In this document: piece by piece, positions 17,835 to 28,286 of the stretch
Position numbering within the stretch: the stretch's first letter is position 1
Layout of the letters: every line of letters begins with the position of its first letter
DNA from: Bacteroidales bacterium
GTDB lineage: Bacteria > Bacteroidota > Bacteroidia > Bacteroidales > F082
NCBI GenBank assembly: GCA_028277395.1
Contig: JANQGJ010000084.1
Coordinates: 38,789 to 102,788 of the forward strand
Length of the DNA stretch: 64,000 nt
Direction: 5' to 3'
Made by a program: the position numbers and the translations under genes
The notes under the pieces: generated by a model
The model's input: only the letters and a program-made list of their open reading frames with translations
Database searches by the model: none
What the model was told of the DNA's origin: nothing

Positions 17835-19856
17835 ATGCACATAGAAAAGTATAAAATTCTTTTGGTTGATGACAGACCAGAGAACCTTATTACGCTTGAA
17901 GGTATTCTAGACAGTCCGGAGCTTGAAATATATACTGCAACATCAGGGAATGAAGCGCTTGGAATACTTCTTGAGCATGACTTTGCATTAGTATTAATGG
18001 ATGTTCAAATGCCAGGGATGGATGGTTTTGAAACTGCTGAGATTATGAGAAGCAATGAAAAAACCAAACAGATACCTATAATATTTGTAACTGCTATCAG
18101 CAAGCAAAGAAAACATATCTTCAGAGGTTATCGTGCAGGCGCAGTGGATTATCTTTACAAGCCTCTTGATCTGGAGATTCTTAAAAGCAAAATGTCTGCT
18201 TTTATTGAGTTTTTCAAACATAGAACCGCACTTCAGGAAACTACTGTAAAATTGCAAAAGACGGTAAAAGAACTTGAGGAAGCTAAAAACATTGCGGAAA
18301 GCGCCACAAATACAAAAAGTTTATTCCTTGCATCGATGAGTCACGAAATAAGGACTCCCCTAAACGGTATTATTGGGATGGCTGATCTGGGATTAATGGA
18401 TTCTGATCTTAGCGGTTTGCAAAAAGAAAGGCTTGAAGATATAAAGAAATCTGGTGAAACTCTTTTGGAAATTATTAATGACATTCTGGATATTTCAAAA
18501 GTTGAAGCTGATGCATTTGAGCTAGAAGAAATTGAATTTAGTTTAAGAGAACTTACCGAAAGAATTTTCAATACAATAAGCATAAAAGCAATTGACGGCA
18601 GGAATGAGTTAATATGTGATATTGATGAAGATATACCGGATATTATTATTGGTGACCCGTTGAGGTTGAAACAAATACTGACAAACCTGCTTAACAATGC
18701 CATAAAATTTACTACTGATGGTACAGTAAAACTATGTGTTAAGCTGATCGACAATATTGAAGAACAGTTAAGAATAGAATTTAGTGTAACTGATACAGGA
18801 ATTGGAATTCCCGATGAAATAATTGAACGGTTATTTACCACATATACTCAGGCAGATGCCTCCACAACCAGAAAACATGGAGGAACAGGACTGGGACTGA
18901 ATATTTCCCAGAAGTTAGTAAACCTTATGGGTGGCACCATCACTGCTAAAAGCAAAGTCGATGTAGGAAGCACATTTAGTTTCACATTAAACCTGATTTC
19001 AGGTGATCAGCCCAAAGTAGAAGTACTGAGTAATGATTTAATTAAGTCTAAAGATTTCAAAGTTCTTATTATTGATAATAATGAGGAATCGGCAAAAGTT
19101 CTTTCCAATATACTTACCGGATACAGATTAAATAATAAAGTAGCTCATACTCTCGAAGATGGTATTAATCTTTTAAAAAATGATAATTACAATCTGTTAT
19201 TTATTGATTTTCTGTTGAATGGTATGACAGGTGATCAAATAATTGACGAACTCAATAATAGTTACCCCGAAAATAAGTTCAACATTGTATTCCTGTCGCA
19301 AATTAAATCATCGATTGAGGTTAATAAACTGCAAAAGACAAAGAATTACGACTTTATAACCAAACCCGTATTGCGAACAAAAATAAAATCCTATTTCGAT
19401 AAAAAATACGGAAAAAAACCTATTGCAGATAAATCAAAGAAAAACACTGACAAAAGTACCAAGGTTAAAACAGACCCAAAATCAGTAAGAATTCTTGTGG
19501 CCGAAGATCAGGTGATCAACATGAAGATTGTAACCCAGCTGCTCCAGAAAAGAAACTGGGAGGTAATTCCAGCGGAAAACGGTAAAATAGCAGTTGAAAA
19601 ATATGAGCAAAACAAAAGCACTTTAAGCCTGATCCTAATGGATGTTCAAATGCCGGAGATGGATGGTTTTTCTGCAACAGAAAGTATTCGGTCGATGGAA
19701 GAAAACACAGGAGAAACAATTCCTATAGTTGCCATGACGGCATTTGCCATGAAAGGCGATAGAGAGAAATGTCTGGATGCCGGAATGAATTACTATATTT
19801 CAAAACCGATTAAACCGGTCGAATTATATGAAATAGTGGAAAAGTACGTAAAATAA
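17835..19856 (+). CDS. Cytoplasmic hybrid histidine kinase (REC-HisKA-HATPase-REC-REC)
   Basis: The 673-residue protein has no membrane span or sensor domain. Order: receiver (D56 in [11 protein letters not shown]), coiled-coil linker about 130-160, HisKA with H170 in SMSHEIRTP, HATPase (N box in [15 protein letters not shown]), a divergent receiver about 404-520 (the acidic pair reads IDNN, with aspartate in FIDFLLNG), and a canonical receiver about 552-673 ([11 protein letters not shown]). The leading receiver suggests it takes phosphate from another kinase. Only 37 bp separate it from the next hybrid kinase, so the two probably work as a relay. Confidence 0.88.
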   Translation: MHIEKYKILLVDDRPENLITLEGILDSPELEIYTATSGNEALGILLEHDFALVLMDVQMPGMDGFETAEIMRSNEKTKQIPIIFVTAISKQRKHIFRGYRAGAVDYLYKPLDLEILKSKMSAFIEFFKHRTALQETTVKLQKTVKELEEAKNIAESATNTKSLFLASMSHEIRTPLNGIIGMADLGLMDSDLSGLQKERLEDIKKSGETLLEIINDILDISKVEADAFELEEIEFSLRELTERIFNTISIKAIDGRNELICDIDEDIPDIIIGDPLRLKQILTNLLNNAIKFTTDGTVKLCVKLIDNIEEQLRIEFSVTDTGIGIPDEIIERLFTTYTQADASTTRKHGGTGLGLNISQKLVNLMGGTITAKSKVDVGSTFSFTLNLISGDQPKVEVLSNDLIKSKDFKVLIIDNNEESAKVLSNILTGYRLNNKVAHTLEDGINLLKNDNYNLLFIDFLLNGMTGDQIIDELNNSYPENKFNIVFLSQIKSSIEVNKLQKTKNYDFITKPVLRTKIKSYFDKKYGKKPIADKSKKNTDKSTKVKTDPKSVRILVAEDQVINMKIVTQLLQKRNWEVIPAENGKIAVEKYEQNKSTLSLILMDVQMPEMDGFSATESIRSMEENTGETIPIVAMTAFAMKGDREKCLDAGMNYYISKPIKPVELYEIVEKYVK

Positions 19857-19893
19857 AAGTTTAGAATCTTATCCAGAACTTAACCGGAATAAT

Positions 19894-22800
19894 ATGAGCA
19901 ACGATTTTCTCAATTATAATGAATCTTCAACCTGGGAAAAACTTAAATTTTCAATAAAATCCTGGAAATATATAGGTGTTGGCAAATCACTTCTGATCTG
20001 GTTTCTGGCAATTTCCTTTATTCCACTGGCTACTGTGAGTTATATAAATTATTTAAATGCCTATCATGGTTTAACAATAGTTGCCGACAAATCACTGAAC
20101 TCTTCTTCTCAGCTACGATTGAAATACATAAATACTTATTTCGATGGAGCTATTGACATACTGAAGGTTACTGCCTCTTCGTATGCACGTTTGTCAGTTT
20201 TTGAAGAGCTTGACAAAGAATTGGACAACAGCAATTTACCGCTTAACGAATTTGTTAAAACAAACTTATGGAACAGCACAACTGTTAAATTAAGAAATGA
20301 GTTTGAAAAGTTAATAAATGAAAATGATTATTACAATTTTCTGTTTATTGATAAAGATGGTAATGTACTTTTCTCGGTAAGAAATGAAAACATATTGGGT
20401 CAAAACATATTTTCTGGAAATTTAAGGACTACATTACTTAGCGAAACTGCCAGGAAATCCCTTGAAAGTGGAAAAATTTTATTTTCTGATCTTGATTTTT
20501 TTGAACCAAGCTATAATAATGTTTCAGGTTTTTTTATTCAGCCTGCAATAAATAGTGAAGGTCAGATAATCGGGTTACTCACCCTGCAAATTACCGTTGA
20601 AGGGTTGAACAAAATGATCCAACAGGAAGCAGGATATGGCGAAACAGGTCAGGCATATCTTGTGGGAGATGATCTGTTACTTAGATCTGCCACTCGTTTT
20701 GGAGAAAAATCTGATATTTTAACAAAAAAAGTACTAAATGAAAAAACCCGTGACTGGAAAGATTACCTGTTGCATAAGAATGATTTAGATTATCTTATCA
20801 AAAAAGAACTGAAAGACAACAAAGTATCAAATTATGACTCAGACGGCAATGGTAAATATGTTATGGGTATTTACAGAAATATTGATGATCTTGTACCTCT
20901 TGGTGTTAACTGGGCCTTATTTGAAGAAATTGAACATAAAGAAGCTTTTGCCTATGCAAGAAGATTAAGTGATATGGTTAAAATATCATTTATCTTAACG
21001 ATATTGGTTGTATTTTTTATATCCATTTTGGTAACCCGCTGGTTTGTTAATCCGATTAAACAACTGTCATCATGGGGAAAAGAAGTTGCCATTGGTAAAC
21101 TAGCCTCAAAATCAATAAAAGCCCCGCCAAATGAAATTGGTGACATGCGAAATACCTTCAATAGTCTGGTAACATCACTAACCTCTTACGCAAATGTTGC
21201 ACGACTTATGGCTAAGGGTGATTACAGCGACAATGTTGAGATACGCAGTAAGGATGACATATTGGGGAACTCATTGAATCAAATGATCACAAGTCTGAAG
21301 TCTGTTGTAGAACAGGCAAATAAAATTGCTAAAGGTGATTATTCTACTGTTATTGTACCGAGAAGTGATAATGATAGTCTGGGTAAGTCACTTTACACTA
21401 TGACAGAAACATTAAGAAATAATGCACTTGAAATTGAACAGCAGGATTGGCTAAAAACAGGTATCAATCAACTTGAGAGTTCAATAAAAGGCAAGACAGA
21501 TATCGAAGAACTTTCAAATGATATAATTTCGTTCTTCTGTTCTTACCTGGGAGCACAACTTGGCCTGATTTACATTGTTGAAGATGGTGAATTGCATTTA
21601 AAATCATCTTATGCACTCAATAATGACGATAAAGCACGTTTGCGTACGCTAAAAACCGGAGAAGGTGCTATCGGGCAATCGTTTAAAGAACAAAAAAGAA
21701 TTATAATAACCAATAATTCAGATGAAGACCTGCCAATGTTCAATTTTGGAGCAGGTGAGCAAAAACTAACCCAGTTTGTAATCATACCTTTTATAAATTC
21801 TGATAATGTTATTGCCATTATGGAGCTGGGAATGCTTAATAAATTATCAGAAAATGAACTTAGATTTCTTGATATTGCTGCTAATGATATTGCCCTTTCC
21901 ATTGTAACTCTACAATCCCACGTTAAAGTGCTTGAATTATTGGAACGCACACAAGAGCAGGCCAATGCCCTTGAAGTGCAGCAGGAAGAGTTAAGACAAA
22001 CAAATGAAGAACTACAGGAACAAACAAATGCTTTGAAAACCTCGGAAGAAAACCTTCAGGCACAAAAAGAAGAATTGAAAGTAACAAATGAAGAGCTGGA
22101 AGAGCGAAGTAAAGCACTTGAGGTACAACGCGATGCCATTAGATCTAAGAATAAAGAACTGGAAGTTGCCAGAAAAGATATTGAACTAAAAGCAAGAGAT
22201 CTTGAACTGGCAAGTAAATATAAGTCTGAGTTCCTTGCCAATATGTCGCATGAACTTCGAACACCACTGAACAGTATAATTGTGTTGTCACAGTTAATGG
22301 CAGAAAACAAAAAGAGCCACCTTGATGAGAAGGAGCTACAGTTTGCTCAAACAATTAACTCATCCGGTATTGACTTGCTTAATCTTATTAATGATATTCT
22401 GGATTTATCGAAAGTTGAATCAGGGAAGATTGAACTAAATATTGAAAGGCTGTATTTTGATGACCTTAAAATGTTTATTGAATCTTCTTTTAAAGAGATA
22501 TTGAAGGAGAAAGGTCTAAAACTAAAAGTAAATATCAGGAAAAATGTTCCCGAAAGTATATTAAGTGACATTCAAAGGGTACATCAGGTTGTGAAGAACC
22601 TTTTCTCCAATGCAATTAAATTCACAAAAGAAGGTGAAATTAAACTTGAGGTAAGCAAACCCGGAAAGAATATTCAGTTTAATAATACAAATCTTAAACC
22701 TGAATCAACTATCGCCATTTCCGTAATTGACACAGGTATTGGAATACCTGACAAAAAACAAAAGGTGATATTCGAAGCTTTCAAACAGGCGGATGGCACT

Positions 22801-24288
22801 ACCAGCAGAAAATATGGAGGTACTGGTTTGGGATTAAGTATATCCAAAAACTTCTCACAACTGCTTGGTGGCGAAATGCAATTAAAGAGTACTGAAGGCA
22901 AAGGATCAACATTTACACTGTATTTACCATACAATATTGATTTAAAGGATGGTGTCGGCAAAATTGAAACGGATGAGGATGAAATAATCAAAATTGAATC
23001 AAAGCCTGAAGAAATTCAACCTGGTAATATATATACTGATGCAATTACTGAACAAAAATCCTCAATAATTCAACCTAACAGAAATATCGTTGACGATATT
23101 AATGAACTAACTGATGATGACAAAGTTGTTTTGGTAATTGAAGATGACTACAATTTTGCTTCAGTTTTATACAATCTGGCACACGAACATGATTTTAAAG
23201 CAATTATTGCACTTGATGGAGAATCAGGATTACATCTGGCCGATTATCATAAACCAAAAGCAATAATTCTGGATATTGGTCTGCCAGGTATGGATGGTTA
23301 TGAAGTAATGAAAAGACTTAAGAATAACCCAAAAACACGACATATTCCGGTTCACTTTATTTCTGCTGTTGATTCTAATATCAGAGCTTTTAAAATGGGT
23401 GCTATTGGTTATCTTACAAAACCTGTTGAAAAAGATCAGATTGACAGTGTATTTGACAAAATTGAACAAATAATATCGAAACCTATTAAGAAACTCCTTA
23501 TTGTTGAAGATGAAGAGATAATGAGGAAAAGTATTATAAATCTGATGAGAGGTGAAAACATCGCAATTACTGATGTAGAAACCGGGAAGGAAGCATTCGA
23601 CAAAGTATCCAAAGAAGAGTTTGACTGTATGATCCTTGATCTGGGACTTGAAGATATGACTGGCTTTGAATTACTTGATCTGTTTGAAGAAAACCAGGTA
23701 GCACGAAACCTTCCGATCATTATTTATACAGGACGTGAATTATCAAGAGTCGAAAATGACAAGTTAAAGAAATACTCGCAAAGTATTATTTTAAAAGGAG
23801 CAAGATCATTTGAAAGATTACTTGCCGAAACCACATTATTCCTTCACCAGGTAGAGTCGAAACTGCCGGAAGATAAGAAGAAAATGCTTGAGAAAGTACA
23901 CGGTAAGGGAGACGTTCTGGAAGGAAAAACAATTTTGGTTGTTGACGATGATATGAGAAATGTATTTGCTATTAGTAGTTTACTTGAAAGCTATAATGTG
24001 AAAGTTGTAGTTGGTAAAAATGGTAAAGACGGAATCGAGAAACTAAAGAAAAATGCTAATGTCAATCTCATTTTAATGGACATTATGATGCCAGAAATGG
24101 ATGGATATGAAGCTATGAAACTAATACGCAAAGAACCAAAATATCAGAAACTACCAATTATTGCCTTAACTGCCAAGGCAATGAAAGAAGACAGAGAGAA
24201 ATGTATTGCAGCAGGCGCCAATGAATATTTATCAAAGCCTGTAGAAAAGGATAAGTTATTATCCCTACTGAGAGTATGGCTATACTAG
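19894..24288 (+). CDS. Membrane hybrid histidine kinase (Cache-HAMP-GAF-coiled coil-HisKA-HATPase-3 REC)
   Basis: The 1464-residue protein has membrane spans at about 33-52 and 361-385 enclosing a periplasmic Cache-like sensor. HAMP and HAMP-like repeats follow (about 386-510), then a GAF domain (about 525-670), a Glu/Gln-rich coiled coil (about 675-775), HisKA with H786 in NMSHELRTP, HATPase (GTGLGL), and three receivers starting near 1076, 1199 and 1346. Receivers 1 and 3 have the DxGLPGMDG or DIMMPEMDG phosphorylation motif; receiver 2 has DLGLEDMTG. CheR and CheB genes follow directly. The ligand cannot be told. The long Glu/Gln coiled coil resembles, in composition, the methylated helices of chemoreceptors. 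Confidence 0.88.
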   Translation: MSNDFLNYNESSTWEKLKFSIKSWKYIGVGKSLLIWFLAISFIPLATVSYINYLNAYHGLTIVADKSLNSSSQLRLKYINTYFDGAIDILKVTASSYARLSVFEELDKELDNSNLPLNEFVKTNLWNSTTVKLRNEFEKLINENDYYNFLFIDKDGNVLFSVRNENILGQNIFSGNLRTTLLSETARKSLESGKILFSDLDFFEPSYNNVSGFFIQPAINSEGQIIGLLTLQITVEGLNKMIQQEAGYGETGQAYLVGDDLLLRSATRFGEKSDILTKKVLNEKTRDWKDYLLHKNDLDYLIKKELKDNKVSNYDSDGNGKYVMGIYRNIDDLVPLGVNWALFEEIEHKEAFAYARRLSDMVKISFILTILVVFFISILVTRWFVNPIKQLSSWGKEVAIGKLASKSIKAPPNEIGDMRNTFNSLVTSLTSYANVARLMAKGDYSDNVEIRSKDDILGNSLNQMITSLKSVVEQANKIAKGDYSTVIVPRSDNDSLGKSLYTMTETLRNNALEIEQQDWLKTGINQLESSIKGKTDIEELSNDIISFFCSYLGAQLGLIYIVEDGELHLKSSYALNNDDKARLRTLKTGEGAIGQSFKEQKRIIITNNSDEDLPMFNFGAGEQKLTQFVIIPFINSDNVIAIMELGMLNKLSENELRFLDIAANDIALSIVTLQSHVKVLELLERTQEQANALEVQQEELRQTNEELQEQTNALKTSEENLQAQKEELKVTNEELEERSKALEVQRDAIRSKNKELEVARKDIELKARDLELASKYKSEFLANMSHELRTPLNSIIVLSQLMAENKKSHLDEKELQFAQTINSSGIDLLNLINDILDLSKVESGKIELNIERLYFDDLKMFIESSFKEILKEKGLKLKVNIRKNVPESILSDIQRVHQVVKNLFSNAIKFTKEGEIKLEVSKPGKNIQFNNTNLKPESTIAISVIDTGIGIPDKKQKVIFEAFKQADGTTSRKYGGTGLGLSISKNFSQLLGGEMQLKSTEGKGSTFTLYLPYNIDLKDGVGKIETDEDEIIKIESKPEEIQPGNIYTDAITEQKSSIIQPNRNIVDDINELTDDDKVVLVIEDDYNFASVLYNLAHEHDFKAIIALDGESGLHLADYHKPKAIILDIGLPGMDGYEVMKRLKNNPKTRHIPVHFISAVDSNIRAFKMGAIGYLTKPVEKDQIDSVFDKIEQIISKPIKKLLIVEDEEIMRKSIINLMRGENIAITDVETGKEAFDKVSKEEFDCMILDLGLEDMTGFELLDLFEENQVARNLPIIIYTGRELSRVENDKLKKYSQSIILKGARSFERLLAETTLFLHQVESKLPEDKKKMLEKVHGKGDVLEGKTILVVDDDMRNVFAISSLLESYNVKVVVGKNGKDGIEKLKKNANVNLILMDIMMPEMDGYEAMKLIRKEPKYQKLPIIALTAKAMKEDREKCIAAGANEYLSKPVEKDKLLSLLRVWLY

Positions 24289-24383
24289 TTTGTGAATTGC
24301 TTATTTAGTAGCCATAATAACAAGCACCAAACGTAATCATTATAATTTGAAAGCATTGCGTAGTTCAGGTAAACCACTAAACA

Positions 24384-25226
24384 ATGATCAAAGAAACAGA
24401 CAATATTAATCATACTGTAAACTTAGAAATTGAGCTAATATTACAGGCTATCTTTAATAAATACGGTTATGATTTTAGAAACTACAGCAAAGCTCATGTA
24501 AAAAGAAGGTTATTGAACAGGTTACATGCTTCAAAACTTAAAAGTATATCTGAAATGCAGCATAAGGTTCTTTATGAACCTGATTATTTTGAAACATTAC
24601 TACGGGACCTGTCAATAAACGTAACTGAAATGTTTCGCGATCCCGGATTTTATCTGGCGTTGAGAAAAGAAGTGATACCAATACTCAAGACGTATCCGTT
24701 TTTTAAGGTATGGCATGCAGGATGTTCCACAGGTGAAGAAGTTTATTCATTCGCAGTGTTATTGATGGAAGAAGGAATATACGACAGGGCACAAATATAT
24801 GCTACAGATTTCAACCACGATGTACTTGACATTGCAAAAAAGGGGATTTATCCTATTGAAAGAATTAAAGAATACACTGCAAACTACCAGGCAGCTGGAG
24901 GAACTCAGTCATTCTCAGATTACTACATGGCAAATTATGATTCCGTGATTTATGACCAGTCGTTGAAAAAGAACCTTGTTTTTGCAGAACATAACCTTGT
25001 AACTGATAGCGTGTTTGCTGAAGTTAATCTTATTATTTGTCGTAATGTTTTGATTTATTTTAACAAAGAGTTGCAAAACAGGGTAATAAGTTTGTTTTAT
25101 GAGAGTCTGATTAATGGAGGATATCTTGGTCTTGGATCGAAAGAAACACTTCAGTTTACAAATAAATATGAGAAATTTGCTGTTGTAAACAATGATGAAA
25201 AGATCTACAAAAAGAAATTACTTTAA
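24384..25226 (+). CDS. cheR: CheR-type protein-glutamate O-methyltransferase
   Basis: The 280-residue protein has a CheR N-terminal helical domain with NVTEMFRDP (79-87), the SAM-binding motif HAGCSTGEE (111-119), ATDFN, and NLIICRNVLIYF. It would methylate glutamate side chains of a receptor using S-adenosylmethionine. It has no TPR extension. It lies 95 bp after the large kinase and 52 bp before the cheB ATG. No CheA, CheW or chemoreceptor is present in the window, so its substrate may be the neighbouring kinase (inference). Confidence 0.9.
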   Translation: MIKETDNINHTVNLEIELILQAIFNKYGYDFRNYSKAHVKRRLLNRLHASKLKSISEMQHKVLYEPDYFETLLRDLSINVTEMFRDPGFYLALRKEVIPILKTYPFFKVWHAGCSTGEEVYSFAVLLMEEGIYDRAQIYATDFNHDVLDIAKKGIYPIERIKEYTANYQAAGGTQSFSDYYMANYDSVIYDQSLKKNLVFAEHNLVTDSVFAEVNLIICRNVLIYFNKELQNRVISLFYESLINGGYLGLGSKETLQFTNKYEKFAVVNNDEKIYKKKLL

Positions 25227-25278
25227 TAATTGTGACATGGTTAATATCCATGTTTCAATAACATAATGGTTGTTTGTG

Positions 25279-25890
25279 ATGTTATACAAAGCTATAGTAC
25301 TTGGAGCTTCTGCTGGCGGATTTTATGCCTTGAGGAAGTTAATTCCCATGCTTCCCGGGGAATTTTCTATACCAATAGTTATTGTACAACATATTAGCCC
25401 AACCTCAGATAATTACATGGCCAGATTTCTTGACAATCTGTCAGAAATAAAAGTAAAGGAAGTGGATGAAAAAGAGCCGTTATTACCAGGTCATGTTTAT
25501 ATTGCTCCACCGAATTATCATTTGTTGATAGAAGAGGACAGAACAATTTCATTATCTACAGAAGAAAAGAAAAACTACTCACGTCCTTCCATCGACATTC
25601 TTTTTGAAACTGCCGTATTGGCTTTTGGAAAAGAATTAATTGGAATAATCCTTACCGGAGCAAATAATGATGGTGCGGAAGGTTTGAAAAAAATTAAAGA
25701 AGCAGGCGGTTATTGTATTGTACAGGACCCCAAGGAGGCAGAAGCCAATGCTATGCCAATTGCTGCAATAAAAAAATCAAATCCTGATAAAATATTGGGA
25801 TTAACTGATATTGCAATACACCTGATCGAGATGGATACAAATATAAAATCCGGGAAAACGAGTAAATCAAATGACACTTCGAACAATTAA
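25279..25890 (+). CDS. CheB-type methylesterase domain without receiver
   Basis: Taking the ATG at 25279, the protein is 203 residues and begins directly at the esterase fold. The catalytic triad is visible: S11 in GASAGG, H38 in VQHIS and D131 in LTGANNDG. Classic CheB carries an N-terminal receiver that gates the esterase; here it is missing, so activity is either constitutive or controlled by a partner receiver such as those of the upstream kinases. An upstream TTG at 25270 would add only three residues. The stop codon abuts the acpH-like stop with no spacer. Confidence 0.88.
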   Translation: MLYKAIVLGASAGGFYALRKLIPMLPGEFSIPIVIVQHISPTSDNYMARFLDNLSEIKVKEVDEKEPLLPGHVYIAPPNYHLLIEEDRTISLSTEEKKNYSRPSIDILFETAVLAFGKELIGIILTGANNDGAEGLKKIKEAGGYCIVQDPKEAEANAMPIAAIKKSNPDKILGLTDIAIHLIEMDTNIKSGKTSKSNDTSNN

Positions 25891-26493
25891 CTATTTGCCG
25901 TATATGCCTTGTAGTTCTGACAGTTTTTTAGAAGCAAATATTTGAAGTAACGAATAGAACTCAGTAAAATCAGAGTGCAATGAATTATAATTCATCTCTA
26001 AAATTCTTATGGCATCACCCATTCCCGAAATGTATCCTGTTCTCCTGTCCATACCTTTGAATACTTTTGCAAGATCATGCATATTGGCATACCCTGTTAA
26101 CCAGTTTTGTCCTATCATAAATGGCAGGATTCTTTTTACTCTGGGTGGTAATAATCTGTATCTTCTGGCGAGAATTATATAAATATGTGAAGAATATTTA
26201 GACAGCTCAACATCATGATAATTATTCCAGTTACAAGCAAGGAAGTGATCATAGTAAATATCAATAACTACTCCCGAAAACTTTCCAAACTTGTTCCTTA
26301 CCAGCTCTTTACTTCTTCTATGTATATGATGTTTATCGGTAAACACATCTATTTCCCGGTGCAATAATATTCCAGTCATTATTTCAGTTCGAAATTTGTT
26401 AAATGACTTACCTTTTACTGAATCAGCTATGAAATTACCGAAAATTATGTCTTCATTTTCTCCTGAGAGATGAGTGTGAGCAAGAAAATTCAT
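25891..26493 (-). CDS. acpH: ACP phosphodiesterase-like protein (AcpH/DUF479)
   Basis: The 200-residue protein starts MNFLAHTHLS and has GNFIADSVKG, GILLHREID and YYDHFLA, the His/Asp-rich pattern of the AcpH family. AcpH of E. coli removes 4'-phosphopantetheine from acyl carrier protein; that activity is assumed here from the family. The gene converges on cheB with zero spacing and is divergent from iorA. Its promoter-like box predicts a very short leader. Confidence 0.82.
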   Translation of the reverse strand: MNFLAHTHLSGENEDIIFGNFIADSVKGKSFNKFRTEIMTGILLHREIDVFTDKHHIHRRSKELVRNKFGKFSGVVIDIYYDHFLACNWNNYHDVELSKYSSHIYIILARRYRLLPPRVKRILPFMIGQNWLTGYANMHDLAKVFKGMDRRTGYISGMGDAIRILEMNYNSLHSDFTEFYSLLQIFASKKLSELQGIYGK

Positions 26494-26510
26494 TAATATA
26501 AACTAAAAGG

Positions 26511-26518
26511 CAAAACTA
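26511..26518 (-). promoter_or_regulatory. Candidate -7 box for the acpH-like gene
   Basis: TAGTTTTG on the minus strand, 17 bases upstream of the ATG; predicted leader about 11 bases. Confidence 0.4.
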
Positions 26519-26567
26519 ATCAATTTATAATCATTATAGATTAATTACCTTAAATCGTGAATACCTG

Positions 26568-26584
26568 TATTTTTGATACTTTTG
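26568..26584 (+). promoter_or_regulatory. Candidate promoter boxes for iorAB
   Basis: Two matches to TAnnTTTG lie in tandem, TATTTTTG at 26568-26575 and TACTTTTG at 26577-26584, about 36-45 bases before the iorA ATG. I cannot say which is used. Confidence 0.45.
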
Positions 26585-26619
26585 CACTATAATTTCAACA
26601 AAAATAAACTCCATATAGC

Positions 26620-28248
26620 GTGATGCAAAAGTTATTATTATTAGGTGATGAAGCTATAGCCCAGGGTGCTATAGATGCAGGAATATCCGGTGTTTATGCA
26701 TATCCTGGCACACCATCAACAGAAATTACAGAGTATATTCAGGCTTCGAAAGATGCAAAGGAAAATAACATCAGATCAAGTTGGTCGGCAAACGAAAAAA
26801 CTGCTATGGAAAGCGCCATTGGCATGTCATATGCAGGTAAGAAGTCGCTGGTTTGTATGAAACATGTTGGATTAAATGTTGCAGCTGATGCATTCATTAA
26901 TTCTGCAATAACAGGTGCTAACGGAGGCCTGGTAGTGTTATCTGCTGATGATCCATCAATGCATTCATCACAAAATGAGCAGGATTCAAGGTTTTACGGT
27001 AAATTTTCATTAATTCCTGTTATGGAACCATCTAATCAACAGGAAGCCTATGATATGACCAGATACGCATTTGAATTAAGCGAGAAGTTTGGAACACCTG
27101 TTCTGATAAGAGTAACCACAAGACTGGCACACTCAAGAGCCGGTGTAGAGAGAAAAGAAATGCTTGCGCAGAATGAAATCAAACTTCCTTCTGACCTTAA
27201 ACAATTTATTCTATTGCCATCAATTGCAAGGAAACAGTATGACATCCTGCTTGGCAAACAGGATGATTTTGAAAATGATGCTGAAACATCAGGGTTTAAC
27301 ACATTATTTGACGGAACAGATAAATCACTGGGGATAATTGCATGCGGATTGGCGTACAATTACCTTGCCGAAAACTATCAGGATAAAGAATTACTGTATC
27401 CTGTTTTAAAAGTAGGTCAGTACCCAATTCCTGTTAATATGGTAAACAGTTTATACGAATCTGTTGATGAAATTCTTGTTCTTGAAGACGGCTATCCACT
27501 TATTGAAGAATTATTAAGAGGCTTGCTTAACAAAGGTAAAAAAGTAAGGGGCAGAATGGATGGAAGTATTCCTGCTTCTGGTGAGCTAAATCCAAATAAA
27601 GTTGCAGCTGCATTAAAACTTGAAGTTGAAACCGGACATACAATACCGGATATTGTTCAGGGAAGGCCTCCCAAATTGTGCGACGGATGTTCACACACTG
27701 ATTCTTTTACTGCGTTGAATGAGGCAATGCTTGACTATTCGGCAGGCAGAGTTTTCTCCGATATTGGATGCTATACATTAAGTGCTCTGGCTCCGCTTGA
27801 ATCGATAAACTCATGTGTTGATATGGGAGCGTCTATTACAATGGCCATTGGAGCTGCTGACGCAGGGTTGATTCCTTCTGTTGCTGCGATTGGTGATTCA
27901 ACTTTTACCCACTCAGGTATAACCGGGTTACTTGATGCTGTTAACACAAAGTCTCCAATTACTGTTATCATTCTCGACAACTCTACAACAGGAATGACAG
28001 GCGGGCAGGATTCGTCAGCATTTGGTAAGGTTGAAGAAATTTGTAAAGGCGTAGGTGTTGAAGAAGACCGAATCAGGGTTATAAAACCATTACGCAGACA
28101 TCATGAAGAAAACTTAAAGGTTATTCGTGAAGAGCTTGAATATAATGGGGTTTCAGTTATTATTGCTAAACGTGAATGTATTCAGACTCTTGGGCGCAGA
28201 ATGAAAGAAAAAGCCAGGCAAAAACGTGAGGTCAAGACAGTTAAATAA
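26620..28248 (+). CDS. iorA: Indolepyruvate ferredoxin oxidoreductase, alpha subunit
   Basis: The 542-residue TPP enzyme oxidatively decarboxylates aryl-pyruvates to aryl-acetyl-CoA and passes electrons to ferredoxin. Visible motifs: YPGTPSTEI at the N-terminal pyrimidine domain, LCDGCSHTDSF in the middle, and the TPP-binding GDSTF...ILDNSTTGMTGG segment near 428-458. The protein ends soon after the TPP domain in a basic tail, and the C-terminal two-cluster ferredoxin domain of archaeal IorA is absent. It is followed 38 bp later by iorB. Reduced ferredoxin could feed the Rnf complex encoded further along. Confidence 0.9.
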   Translation: MMQKLLLLGDEAIAQGAIDAGISGVYAYPGTPSTEITEYIQASKDAKENNIRSSWSANEKTAMESAIGMSYAGKKSLVCMKHVGLNVAADAFINSAITGANGGLVVLSADDPSMHSSQNEQDSRFYGKFSLIPVMEPSNQQEAYDMTRYAFELSEKFGTPVLIRVTTRLAHSRAGVERKEMLAQNEIKLPSDLKQFILLPSIARKQYDILLGKQDDFENDAETSGFNTLFDGTDKSLGIIACGLAYNYLAENYQDKELLYPVLKVGQYPIPVNMVNSLYESVDEILVLEDGYPLIEELLRGLLNKGKKVRGRMDGSIPASGELNPNKVAAALKLEVETGHTIPDIVQGRPPKLCDGCSHTDSFTALNEAMLDYSAGRVFSDIGCYTLSALAPLESINSCVDMGASITMAIGAADAGLIPSVAAIGDSTFTHSGITGLLDAVNTKSPITVIILDNSTTGMTGGQDSSAFGKVEEICKGVGVEEDRIRVIKPLRRHHEENLKVIREELEYNGVSVIIAKRECIQTLGRRMKEKARQKREVKTVK

Positions 28249-28286
28249 CATACTATTCAGTTCTACAAGATTCAAAAAATAATTAA

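Noticed and set aside
18341..18841. 166-codon open frame on the minus strand inside the first hybrid kinase
   Set aside because: Opposite the HisKA/HATPase coding sequence; Ser/Ile-rich translation typical of an antisense shadow.
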